From assembly GCA_965140405.1 (NCBI GenBank), contig OZ223208.1, positions 744,001-808,000 on the forward strand: a DNA stretch of 64,000 nucleotides, in the 5' to 3' direction. This DNA comes from G963556115 sp963666605. Its GTDB lineage: Bacteria; Planctomycetota; SZUA-567. The notes beneath the pieces are model-generated. The model ran no database searches, was not told where the DNA came from, and saw nothing but the letters and a program-made list of their open reading frames with translations. This document shows, one piece after another, positions 51,745-60,697 of the stretch (position 1 is its first letter; every line of letters begins with the position of its first letter). Position numbers and translations under genes: made by a program.

Positions 51745-52161
51745 CTAAGCCTGCCTCGAATTAAAGACTTCCAGCCCGCTACTAATTGCTTCTAGCAACT
51801 CTTTCCTGTCCCAAGGTTTAGGAAGGCAATAATGCAGTCCTGCTTCTGTATCAATGTGCCTAACAACACTCTCTTCAACCTGACCTGAAAGAAGTATATT
51901 TACTGTATTGCTCGTAAGCTCATGAGCTTTAATTAAGAATTCATCTCCTTTCATCCCTGGCATCAACCAGTCAGACAGTATCAACATAATCTTATAACCA
52001 TCCTTGAGTAGATCACTGATGACCTCTAGCCCCTCACTAGCGCTCTCAGCTGTCTCAATAACATACTTATTGCCAAACTCACATAGAAGAATTTCTTTTA
52101 GCACGGCCAATACAATGACTTCATCATCTACGCAAAGCAGTACCCCTTTATCTTGATCCAT
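51745..52161 (-). CDS. single-domain response regulator
   Basis: The protein has about 138 residues. The start ATG 52159-52161 is preceded by AAGGA, and 14 bp of its start overlap the end of the kinase gene. It is a receiver: GVLLCVDDEVIVLAVLKEIL, LILSDWLMPGMKGDEFLIKA (phospho-Asp), NILLSGQVEE and HYCLPKPWDRKELLEAI (Lys). It has no output domain. It probably takes phosphate from the overlapping kinase and may relay to the receiver-GGDEF protein downstream. Confidence 0.9.
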   Translation of the reverse strand: MDQDKGVLLCVDDEVIVLAVLKEILLCEFGNKYVIETAESASEGLEVISDLLKDGYKIMLILSDWLMPGMKGDEFLIKAHELTSNTVNILLSGQVEESVVRHIDTEAGLHYCLPKPWDRKELLEAISSGLEVFNSRQA

Positions 52162-55100
52162 CTCTTTCCTTACTAACATACGGTAACTTTACAGTAAAAG
52201 TGGTACCAATCCCAACCTCACTTTCAAGCTCGATAGTTCCATTATGTTTTTCTATAATTTTTTTAACTATGTCAAGTCCCAACCCAGTTCCTTCCCCGAC
52301 ACCTTTAGTCGTAAAAAACGGGTCATATAACTTGCTCTGAATATCATCAGGAATTCCACATCCAGTATCACTAATTGAAACCACAGCACAGTCATTTTCC
52401 TCGCTAAGCTTTATACCTAATTGCCCCACACCATCCATAGCTTGAATTGCATTATGTATAAGATTGGTCCAGACCTGCCCAAGCTCATCAGGGTAACAGG
52501 ACAAAAGTGAAATACTTTCATAATCCCTCACCAGCTCGATACCTTGCTTTATAAGATGCTGATATAACGTCAATACAGCTTCAATATTATCCTTTAAATT
52601 CACTTCACACACATCACCATTTTCACCACTTCTCGAAAATGATTTTAGAGCAAAAATTACTTTAGAAGCGCGAGAAACCGCATTTCCTATATTATTTGTA
52701 TTCATAGCAATTGAGTAAACATTGTACGCCGTTTCAAAAATAAACTCAGCTTTAGGATGTTTGAGTATCGGAAGAAAGCTCTGCATTCCATTTCTTATAC
52801 CCATCTGCAACATTATATCAGCAAAATATCTAGAGTTTTCAATATTCATAGAATCCAACTCTTTGATCAACGGTTTGATAATCCTCCTTGCATCCTTACT
52901 TGTCAGAACAGCACTATAATTTGACGAGCTATCTAGAAGGCGAATAAACACATCTTTTTCATCTTCATTGACAAGGTCATAAACCTTTGGAAGGTTATTG
53001 ATAGCTCTATTTAGTGAATAAGATATATTTTCACCGCTTGATTTTATCGCCCCAAGTGGCGTATTGATATCATGAGCAATGCCAGCAACCAGTTGCCCCA
53101 GAGCAACCATTTTTTCAGCCTGCACAAGTTGCACCTGAGCTATTTTCAACTCATGTAGAGCCCCTTCTGTCTGTTTCTTTGCAGCCCGAAGTTTCCTATT
53201 CCAAAGAATGGTTATAAAAAGAAGCAATAGCAGACCTACAACTATTCTCCAGAACAGAGTATAATCTACTACCTTATTAACTGTTACAGCCATCCATTTA
53301 TTTAGTATTCGCTTATGATCATCCTCACTAATACTATCAAGAGCTTTCTGCATGATATTATATAACACTGGGTCGTCATTTCTAATGCCCATTGTATTTA
53401 CACTTAATCCTGGCAAGGTTCCAGATACCTTGAGTCCGTCTATTCCTCCAGAACTAAGCGCGTACTGAACTGAAACAGAAGAATCAATATAGGCAAACGC
53501 TTCGCCATCACTAACCATCTTCAATCCCGAAAAGATATTATCTGCTTCTAATATATTAATCTCAGGATACTTAATTTTTAATTCCTCAATAAACGAATAC
53601 CCAGAAACGAGAGCAAATGTCTTATCTAACTTATCACCTATATCTTCAACCATAAACTCATCATTCCTAGTTACAATAACAGTAGGAAATTCCATGAAAG
53701 GTGACGAAAAATTCATGTAGTCTTTACGAGACTCTGTCTCCATTGCTATAGTAACAATATCGCTATCTCTTGTTCTTATTGCATCAAGAGTCTCATTCCA
53801 ACTTTTCGTCCTTTTAAGGTTAAAAGTAGTACCAAGTCTCTCTGAGAATAATTCTATATAATCTGCTGTTATCCCTATATGTTCACCATCATCATTTATA
53901 CTTTCAAATGGCATCCAATTTGGATCTACAACGTATGTTATACTTCCCTTCTCATCGAGATAACGTCGCTCATCTTGAGTGAGCGAAATACTGGGGTCGT
54001 TATGATTACCTTGATTTATTCCACCAAACCACTTGGCACGTATACTCTGTCTTTCTTGTCCTGAAATAGAATTTAGTCCTTTGTTTATGATTGTGACTAG
54101 TTCAGGCCTATCATTACGCAACTGATAGTGTAGCTTTAATGGTTCATCAAATGCTATAGGTGCTTCAATCATTCTTTCAAGCCCAAGCATATCTGCAACA
54201 TAAAAGGCAGTTTGATCTAAAATAGTAAAGTCTACTTCTTCAGAGACCACAGCCCTGATTAGATCATCAATAGAATCATAATACGTAATTTCAGCATCAT
54301 CACATTTTTTTTCTAGAAGATCCTTGAAAAAATTTCCTCTTTGTAGAGCAACTCTCTTGCCAAAAAGATCACCAACCTGACTAATATTTTTAGGGTTACC
54401 TTTCTTAACAATAATTAGAGGTAACAACTGCATGTATGAATCAGAGCTATTGTAATATTTCTCTCTAACTGAGGTATTTGAAGCACTAATTAATCCATCA
54501 AACTCTCTGTTTTCAGCTCGATTTTGTGCTTCATACCAATTCATCAAAGTAATATCAATATTAAGTCCTGTGCGTTCAGAAATCAATTTAGTGAGATCGA
54601 CATCATACCCCTCAACCTCACCATTACTATCATACATAAGAAACGGAGCAAATGATTCACCTCCAACCAAATGAACAACAGGGTATTCTGATATAAAGTC
54701 TTTTTCTTCTTGAGTCAATACAATAGGTGTATTTGAGACATTACTCTCTCCAAACCACTTCTTGCTGATTCTTTCAAAGTCACTACGATCGATATTTCTG
54801 GATGCTTTATTGAGAATAGATATAAGTTCAGGTGAATTTTTATGTGCAAAAAAATAAAGATTCATAGTGCTATCTTTGTTGTACTCTAGAAATCCTCCAG
54901 AAGTTTTTATATTACGCATTCCCAATCTATTTTTAATAAATTCTGTAGGAACATCCCCATTTATTAACACATCTGCATCTCCCTTAGAGAGAGCATACAG
55001 CATTTCTTCAGTACTATCTAGCTCTAGGAGATTTACTTCTGGATAATGCTTCTTAAGAAACTTTGTGACGTTCCATCCTTTACCAACTGCCGCAGTTTTA

Positions 55101-56290
55101 CCAAACACATCTTCAATTCGGTAAACCTCTGGATCACCTTTACGAATAAAGAAGTATGACTGAAAAGTTGCATAAGGATATGAGAAGATTCCTACTTCTT
55201 CCCTTTCTTTACTCTTTGTCAAAGTGTGTAATAAATCGAGCCCACCTTTATTGAAGAGTTCCTCCAGTTCAAACCACGTACGTCTACTGACATATTCAAC
55301 TCCTAGTCCTGCATTAGCAGCTAAAATATTTAACAAATCAATACTATAACCTCTAGGCTCAGATCCTACGGTAAAATCATATGGCATAAAATTAGACCCA
55401 TTACTAACCTTTATTACTGGATGTGAGGCAATATAATCCACTTCTTCAGGAGTAAGAGGTAAAGAAGACAAATTCTGCCAACCTTGATTATTGTAAGGCC
55501 ATTTTTCTCTAATTTCAGACATCTCTTCAGCAGAAACAGCATCAATAGCTTTGTCAAAAATTTGTCTAAGTATGGGGTAGTCTTTCCTAACTCCTACATA
55601 CAAATTAATTGAATCCAACTTCTTTTCAGGAAGCTGAATAGTCGTCAGAAACCTTGTATTGATAATCTTATTGTATTGAGTGACATATGAGAATAGTAGC
55701 GGATTACCAATAATTGCATCCAGCATATTATCATTCAGTTTCTGCAGAAGCTGGAATGATTGAGGATATTCAACAAATTCAACACCAAGAGCTGCTAATT
55801 TACTAGCCACTATTTCGCCAAATCCACCCTGTACCCCGACATTCTTCCCGACGAGATCTTCAATAGATTTGATGGTTGTATTACTTTTATTCACATATAT
55901 CCCAAGAGTCCCCTTTAGATATGGTTTAGTATATAATGTATACTCCTCTCTCTCAGCAGTTTTATATATAGCAGGAAGCACATCAATTTCATGACTTTCA
56001 AGTTTACTAAGTAATTCACCCCAAGTATATCCATTGACAAAATTAATTTCCAAACCTGCCTTTTTAGCAAGGAGTTTAATGAAGTCTATGGATAGCCCTC
56101 TAGGCTTTCCATATTGACTAAAATCAAACGGTGGCCAATCCATTTCATTACCAACAGTTATTGCTGGATGTTTATTTATAAACTCCAGCTCTTCATTATT
56201 AAGCTTTATCTCTGCCGCATGCAATGTGTTAACACACAACGCCATAATAATCGTTAATAACACAATGTAGGCTATATAATAATATTTCAT
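52148..56290 (-). CDS. histidine kinase with four tandem periplasmic solute-binding domains
   Basis: The 1380-residue protein has a signal sequence (IAYIVLLTIIMALCVNTLHA). Four SBP_bac_3 modules follow at about 30-265, 270-510, 515-765 and 770-1015. Each begins with a short helix and a strand such as HPAITVGNEMDWPPFDF, HPVIKVSNGSNFMPYDF, YPVVHLVGGESFAPFL or ITYVVDPNWMPFESI, and ends in a RxKWFG/KW motif. One TM segment (about 1030-1050) and a coiled coil precede the kinase core: QLVAGIAHDINTPLGAIKSS (phospho-His), WTNLIHNAIQAMDG (N box), ISDTGCGIPD and GEGTGLGLDIVKKIIEKHNG. It senses ligands through the repeated modules. Confidence 0.92.
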   Translation of the reverse strand: MKYYYIAYIVLLTIIMALCVNTLHAAEIKLNNEELEFINKHPAITVGNEMDWPPFDFSQYGKPRGLSIDFIKLLAKKAGLEINFVNGYTWGELLSKLESHEIDVLPAIYKTAEREEYTLYTKPYLKGTLGIYVNKSNTTIKSIEDLVGKNVGVQGGFGEIVASKLAALGVEFVEYPQSFQLLQKLNDNMLDAIIGNPLLFSYVTQYNKIINTRFLTTIQLPEKKLDSINLYVGVRKDYPILRQIFDKAIDAVSAEEMSEIREKWPYNNQGWQNLSSLPLTPEEVDYIASHPVIKVSNGSNFMPYDFTVGSEPRGYSIDLLNILAANAGLGVEYVSRRTWFELEELFNKGGLDLLHTLTKSKEREEVGIFSYPYATFQSYFFIRKGDPEVYRIEDVFGKTAAVGKGWNVTKFLKKHYPEVNLLELDSTEEMLYALSKGDADVLINGDVPTEFIKNRLGMRNIKTSGGFLEYNKDSTMNLYFFAHKNSPELISILNKASRNIDRSDFERISKKWFGESNVSNTPIVLTQEEKDFISEYPVVHLVGGESFAPFLMYDSNGEVEGYDVDLTKLISERTGLNIDITLMNWYEAQNRAENREFDGLISASNTSVREKYYNSSDSYMQLLPLIIVKKGNPKNISQVGDLFGKRVALQRGNFFKDLLEKKCDDAEITYYDSIDDLIRAVVSEEVDFTILDQTAFYVADMLGLERMIEAPIAFDEPLKLHYQLRNDRPELVTIINKGLNSISGQERQSIRAKWFGGINQGNHNDPSISLTQDERRYLDEKGSITYVVDPNWMPFESINDDGEHIGITADYIELFSERLGTTFNLKRTKSWNETLDAIRTRDSDIVTIAMETESRKDYMNFSSPFMEFPTVIVTRNDEFMVEDIGDKLDKTFALVSGYSFIEELKIKYPEINILEADNIFSGLKMVSDGEAFAYIDSSVSVQYALSSGGIDGLKVSGTLPGLSVNTMGIRNDDPVLYNIMQKALDSISEDDHKRILNKWMAVTVNKVVDYTLFWRIVVGLLLLLFITILWNRKLRAAKKQTEGALHELKIAQVQLVQAEKMVALGQLVAGIAHDINTPLGAIKSSGENISYSLNRAINNLPKVYDLVNEDEKDVFIRLLDSSSNYSAVLTSKDARRIIKPLIKELDSMNIENSRYFADIMLQMGIRNGMQSFLPILKHPKAEFIFETAYNVYSIAMNTNNIGNAVSRASKVIFALKSFSRSGENGDVCEVNLKDNIEAVLTLYQHLIKQGIELVRDYESISLLSCYPDELGQVWTNLIHNAIQAMDGVGQLGIKLSEENDCAVVSISDTGCGIPDDIQSKLYDPFFTTKGVGEGTGLGLDIVKKIIEKHNGTIELESEVGIGTTFTVKLPYVSKERDGSR

Positions 56291-56689
56291 TATACTCTTT
56301 CATCACATTAACTGCTGATAGTATTACCTGCTATTAGTCACATTTCATTACAACTTATAGGTGCTAGCTTAAAAATATTATAACATATATTGATTTTTAT
56401 GTGTATATTTTTTTAAACTATTACATGATACTCACACCATTAATTAACTGAGCAGACACTAGTGATCATATCGCCAAAATACATTCATTTATGCATATAC
56501 TAAAGTTGGCTTATTCTACATTGATTTAATATTTATGCACACTCACCCTTTAAGTGACAAATGCCTAACCGACCGACAAGATCGTTTTAGACTTTGTCAA
56601 TAAAACAGTATTTAGAACGCAGTAACAACACATGCATAACTTCCATAGCTGAGATTTCTGAGCTCTACTCAAATACACAACTATAAAGA
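56291..56689. other. noncoding gap between the kinase and the YiaK-type gene
   Basis: An AT-rich stretch of about 400 bp with no convincing open frame on either strand. It should carry the promoter of the signalling operon, but no clear -35/-10 pair was chosen. Confidence 0.4.
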
Positions 56690-57703
56690 TTAAAGCTCTT
56701 TAATAGCCTCCCAAGTATCTCCGTCTACAGGGATACCATTCTTCAAATTCTCTCGCCGTGTATTCACAGCCCTCTCTCCAGGATATAAAATATCTCTATC
56801 TTCATCAGCCTTTTCTGAATTCTTAATTGTTTCAAGCACTTCATTTATTATACTATCAATACATTCAACACTATTCATCTTGGTTGGGTCTATTGCAATA
56901 AATACCTGCGACACGCTATATTCATTTTCTGTTCCACACGTTTTACCTACCCCAGTTGTCGTATTACCTCCCGAGAGCACTGCTGCAAATAGATCAAAAG
57001 CAATTGACAACCCAGACCCTTTCCAAAATCCAGCGGGCAAGATCCTCATAGTATTGGCGATCTCCGAAGCGTCTTTTGTTAAATTCCCTTGGCTATCATA
57101 TCCACCAGCTACAGGCAGTTCTTGCCCTTTTTGTTTGTACTCACCTATTTTTCCATATGAGAACTGAGCCATTGCACAGTCGACGACCACGTGCTCTTGG
57201 TTACTTCGAGGAATAGCTATTACAAACGGATTATTTCCAATATTAGCCTTCTTACTACCCCAAGCTGGCATATTTTGCATAGTATTTGTCCAGCAGAGAC
57301 CGATCAAACCTGCATTTGCTGCTTGCCAACCATATGTACCACCTCTCATCCAATGATTAGTATTTCCTACAGCAACAAGGCCTATCACATTCTTTTTTGC
57401 TAACTCAATAGCTCTATCCATAGCGCTTTGAGCTGTAGTATTCCCCATTGAAAGATTGCCATTCCACCTTTCAAATCCGCCCATGCTCATCTCTACTGAA
57501 GGCTCAGCATATGGTTTGATGAAACCTTTATCTATATACGAGACAACTCTTTGAAAACGATATACTCCATGAGTATAAACTCCATCGAGGCTATTCTCTG
57601 TTAATAACGTAGCGCTTCTGCTAGCAACGTTCTGACTAAATCCCTTTGAGATAAGGATTCTCTCAAATTCAGCTTTCATATCCTCATACCGTACTCTAAT
57701 CAT
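56690..57703 (-). CDS. YiaK/DlgD-type 2,3-diketo-L-gulonate reductase (Ldh2 family)
   Basis: The protein has about 337 residues from ATG 57701-57703, with AAGGAAGG about 7 nt before. It follows YiaK throughout: SLDGVYTHGVYRFQRVV, VAVGNTNHWMRGGTYGWQAA, AGLIGLCWTNTMQNMPAWGS, QFSYGKIGEYKQKGQELPVA, RILPAGFWKGSGLSIAFDLF, and ADEDRDILYPGER. The family reduces 2,3-diketo-L-gulonate with NADH; wider Ldh2 members reduce other keto acids. A 16-bp palindrome and a dead LacI-type gene lie upstream. No kinase or decarboxylase of the L-gulonate pathway is in the window. Confidence 0.85.
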   Translation of the reverse strand: MIRVRYEDMKAEFERILISKGFSQNVASRSATLLTENSLDGVYTHGVYRFQRVVSYIDKGFIKPYAEPSVEMSMGGFERWNGNLSMGNTTAQSAMDRAIELAKKNVIGLVAVGNTNHWMRGGTYGWQAANAGLIGLCWTNTMQNMPAWGSKKANIGNNPFVIAIPRSNQEHVVVDCAMAQFSYGKIGEYKQKGQELPVAGGYDSQGNLTKDASEIANTMRILPAGFWKGSGLSIAFDLFAAVLSGGNTTTGVGKTCGTENEYSVSQVFIAIDPTKMNSVECIDSIINEVLETIKNSEKADEDRDILYPGERAVNTRRENLKNGIPVDGDTWEAIKEL

Positions 57704-57721
57704 TTTGTTTTCCTTCCTTAA

Positions 57722-57737
57722 GGAATTATATAATTCC
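57722..57737. promoter_or_regulatory. 16-bp palindrome, candidate operator or core promoter of the YiaK-type gene
   Basis: GGAATTATATAATTCC is perfectly symmetric and lies 18 bp upstream of the start codon. It contains TATAAT on the coding strand. A repressor bound here would block transcription. LacI-type sites are of similar length. Confidence 0.4.
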
Positions 57738-58200
57738 ACCCTATTAATACCCCAAATCACTGACTAATTCTAATTATACAAATCATATTTTCACTTATAT
57801 ATAACAGATTACATTATAAAAAATTTTCAAAATACTAAATCAAATTATAAAAATTACCCTTATTATTACGATACATTAGTCTAAAACAACAAGAAAACAT
57901 ATAATTACAACCATATATATCATTGATAACTGAAGCCAAGGTATCATTCTACAGGATTATAGTATATAAAATTTAATTATGATTGTTTGATAAAAAGCTC
58001 AATGAATGGCAGTGAAGAAAGTTCTTTGACAATGTAAGTGCTATCTTAGATTAAGATTGGATATACCAGCAATGTAAGAATATTGAACCCACTGATGCTA
58101 CTTTCAGGTATTGTATTAATAATTGCGCTATACACTCAATTGCGTTGTTGCTAATATATGATATATTCATTTGATAACCATAAACGTTTTTTTGTTAAAA
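57738..58200. other. noncoding stretch beside dead genes
   Basis: No intact gene is present. The part just downstream of the LacI remnant (58080-58200, minus strand) may hold more of that gene, for example SYISNNAIE in one frame, but this is not clear enough to annotate. Confidence 0.35.
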
Positions 58201-58329
58201 GTCACTGCCAAATACCGCATCTAAAATACGCTGACGAGTCTTCTCACTAATACTAGGTTTATGATTGAGTACTAATGAAACAATAGCTTATTATAGTCCC
58301 AATTGCTTTGCTATGTCTTTTGCATGCAT
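58201..58329 (-). pseudogene. LacI-family regulator, DNA-binding domain remnant
   Basis: One minus-strand frame from ATG 58327-58329 reads MHAKDIAKQLGL, two consecutive stops (TAATAA), then AIVSLVLNHKPSISEKTRQR and ILDAVFGSD. This is the LacI helix-turn-helix and hinge (usual KDIA...SVATVSxVLNxKPxVSExTRxRI). The stops replace the start of the recognition helix. The ligand-binding part is not visible. Confidence 0.8.
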
Positions 58330-58382
58330 AATATTTTTCCACCCAGAATAAAGTTTTTTTTCACATCAATGTTTTTGTTTAA

Positions 58383-58760
58383 ATGATTTCTCCTGAGGGA
58401 AAAGAATTTAGAAACCTTGCTCCCAGATCTGCCAAAGCAATCGAAGAGACAGCATAGCTTATTGATATAGTTGTAAATGAGATCAAGAAGGGAAATAGTA
58501 TTGCAACAGCAACTGACAGAATTCTTGATAGTGTTGCTTTAGAAATTAATAAGGCTACAGATATTATACTCAGTAGAACAGGCTAACGGAGTTGCGCAGA
58601 TTAATATCGGGCTTGAATAGATTGATGCTGTTACAATGCAGAACACAGCCAATGCTGAAGAGATGAAAGGATAAACAAGTGAGCGTCAAGATCTTATCAA
58701 TAGGTTTGAGTTAAAGGGAGTATCTCAAATGGAGCTATACTATGAAGAGTGCGATTAGGA
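58383..58760 (+). pseudogene. methyl-accepting chemotaxis protein, C-terminal remnant
   Basis: Plus-strand frames give EFRNLAPRSAKAIEETA, a stop, LIDIVVNEIKKGNSIATATD with RILDSVALEINKATDIIL. After a frame change come GVAQINIGLE, a stop, IDAVTMQNTANAEEMKG, a stop, and LINRFELKGV. These match the adaptation and C-terminal helices of receptors (VRNLAxRSAxAxxETxxLI, QINxGLxQIDxVTQQNTANAEE). At least three stops and a frame change show the gene is dead. The sensor half is missing. Confidence 0.88.
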
Positions 58761-58907
58761 TAACGACAAATACTACGATGTTGATATTACTGCTATTTAG
58801 CACAATTACTATACACTATGAAAACATCTTACAATTTTACTTCACTCCAATGTCTCTAGACCTTGAAGTGAAGTAAAAACTAATAAAAACACTTATACGC
58901 ATAACAG

Positions 58908-60683
58908 TTAATTTAATACATCTTCTACATAACTTCGCCAGTCTCCAATATCTGTAATCTCATTACCAATACTTGCCACCTCTGCCTCAGCAATAAATCC
59001 AGCTACACGATCTCCATTATCTAAAAGTATCTTACCAATACCTAGAGGTGCGGGGATCAAATTTACAAACTTACCAAATGATTCTATAGAGAGTCTAAAA
59101 ATTTCTAAATATATTGAAGCACCTTTCTTTGCATCATGTATAAGACCTGGCTTGGCGATACCGCCATCCTCGAATGCAAACATTCTATACTCACTCGCAC
59201 TCCTTGCTGCACCCACAAAGTTTGCTCCAAGCTCAATCAATTGCGAATTTAAAGGATACCCATTCAAATGCGCCCCACATACAGCCAGGTCAACTGTAGC
59301 GTCTTTATCAGCAGGAGAATAATTACTTGGAGTAAACTTACTAACACCCAATGTCATCCCTGATGCATGATGTAGTATATCAGCAATCTTGAGCAACTTT
59401 CTATCATGACCAGCAAATGACACAAGGGTCACCCCAAATGGAACTCTTGATGTGATTGCAGTAGGCACCGCAACTGCTGCATAATCAAAAAGGTTCATGT
59501 AGTTTGTATAGAACCCAAGATTAGTATTAAACTCAATAGGATTTTCATTTACTTCGGAAATTTTATAGCATGTACCTGACGTAGGGGTCAACAAACAATC
59601 AATACTGCACATTATTTCATCAGCAGCATTTTTGTACCCCTGCATCTTATACATAGCCTCAAATACTTCGGGTGCTGTAATGTTCAGACCAGACTCAATT
59701 ATCAAAGCAGTCGTATCTAATACGCTTTCCTTGTGATTCTTGATAAACTCTCCAACAGCCACGTACCTTTCATTGACCCACGGTCCTGAATATAGTAAAT
59801 TCGCAGCATCAATAAATGGTTGAAAATCTATTTCTACCATCCGACCACCACATTGTTTTGCTAAATCTATACTATTTCTAAATGCCTCTTCATACTCATC
59901 ATCACCAAAGAACTTAAGCTGTTCCATACGAGGCACACCAAAGCTCCACTCCTCTGGTATTGTACATACATCACCGAGTTCCCTAGCATAACAATCCCCA
60001 CGGTCATACTTACTTGCCTCTTTCAGTACAACAGCAGCATCATTACTATCTAGAGCAAATATAGAGACACAGTCAAGACTCTTACATGCAGGTACTACCC
60101 CAGAACAGCTAAGTAATCCTTTTGACGGTTTGAGACCGATCAAGTTATTGAAAGATGCTGGCACGCGCCCTGATCCAGCTGTATCAGTACCTAGAGCAAA
60201 GCTACAACACCCAGAGGCAACAGCAACAGCCGAGCCACTACTAGACCCTCCAGAAATATACTCAGAGTTGAAACTATTTGGACAAGCACCATATGGAGAT
60301 CTAGTTCCAACAAGTCCTGTCGCAAACTGATCTAGATTGGTTTTTGCCAGAGGTATTGCACCAGTACTGATTAGTTGTTCAACAACAAAGGCAGATTTTT
60401 CAGGCATGTACGAGTAGTCAGGACATCCTGCAGTAGTTACAACACCTGAGAGATCTATATTATCTTTTATTACAAATGGGATTCCATACAGAGGAAGAGT
60501 CTCAGGAGAACCACCTTCAATCCTTTTTATATATTTGTCAATCTCTGCGCGTGAAAGTTTACTAATCCAAACTTCATCTGGTTGGTCTTCCATCCTCTCA
60601 AGAGCATAATCTATTACTTCAGAGACATTTATTCTTCCCTCAGTATATCCTTTTAATAAGGATGAAATCTGCATATTTATCAT
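58908..60683 (-). CDS. atzF: allophanate hydrolase (amidase plus C-terminal domain)
   Basis: The 591-residue protein has an amidase-signature core: LYGIPFVIKDNIDLSGV (catalytic Lys), SEYISGGSSSGSAVAVASGC, GTDTAGSGRVPASFNNLIGL (Ser-cisSer-Lys triad), and KPSKGLLSCSGVVPA. A C-terminal domain of about 130 residues typical of AtzF/DUR1,2-type enzymes follows (VCGAHLNGYPLNSQLIELGA, LIHDAKKGASIYLEI, RVAGFIAEAEVA). It splits allophanate to ammonia and CO2. The start ATG 60681-60683 has AAGG 7 nt upstream. It lies 14 bp after the carboxylase gene, with which it forms an operon. Confidence 0.92.
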   Translation of the reverse strand: MINMQISSLLKGYTEGRINVSEVIDYALERMEDQPDEVWISKLSRAEIDKYIKRIEGGSPETLPLYGIPFVIKDNIDLSGVVTTAGCPDYSYMPEKSAFVVEQLISTGAIPLAKTNLDQFATGLVGTRSPYGACPNSFNSEYISGGSSSGSAVAVASGCCSFALGTDTAGSGRVPASFNNLIGLKPSKGLLSCSGVVPACKSLDCVSIFALDSNDAAVVLKEASKYDRGDCYARELGDVCTIPEEWSFGVPRMEQLKFFGDDEYEEAFRNSIDLAKQCGGRMVEIDFQPFIDAANLLYSGPWVNERYVAVGEFIKNHKESVLDTTALIIESGLNITAPEVFEAMYKMQGYKNAADEIMCSIDCLLTPTSGTCYKISEVNENPIEFNTNLGFYTNYMNLFDYAAVAVPTAITSRVPFGVTLVSFAGHDRKLLKIADILHHASGMTLGVSKFTPSNYSPADKDATVDLAVCGAHLNGYPLNSQLIELGANFVGAARSASEYRMFAFEDGGIAKPGLIHDAKKGASIYLEIFRLSIESFGKFVNLIPAPLGIGKILLDNGDRVAGFIAEAEVASIGNEITDIGDWRSYVEDVLN

Positions 60684-60697
60684 ATTTACACCTTCTA

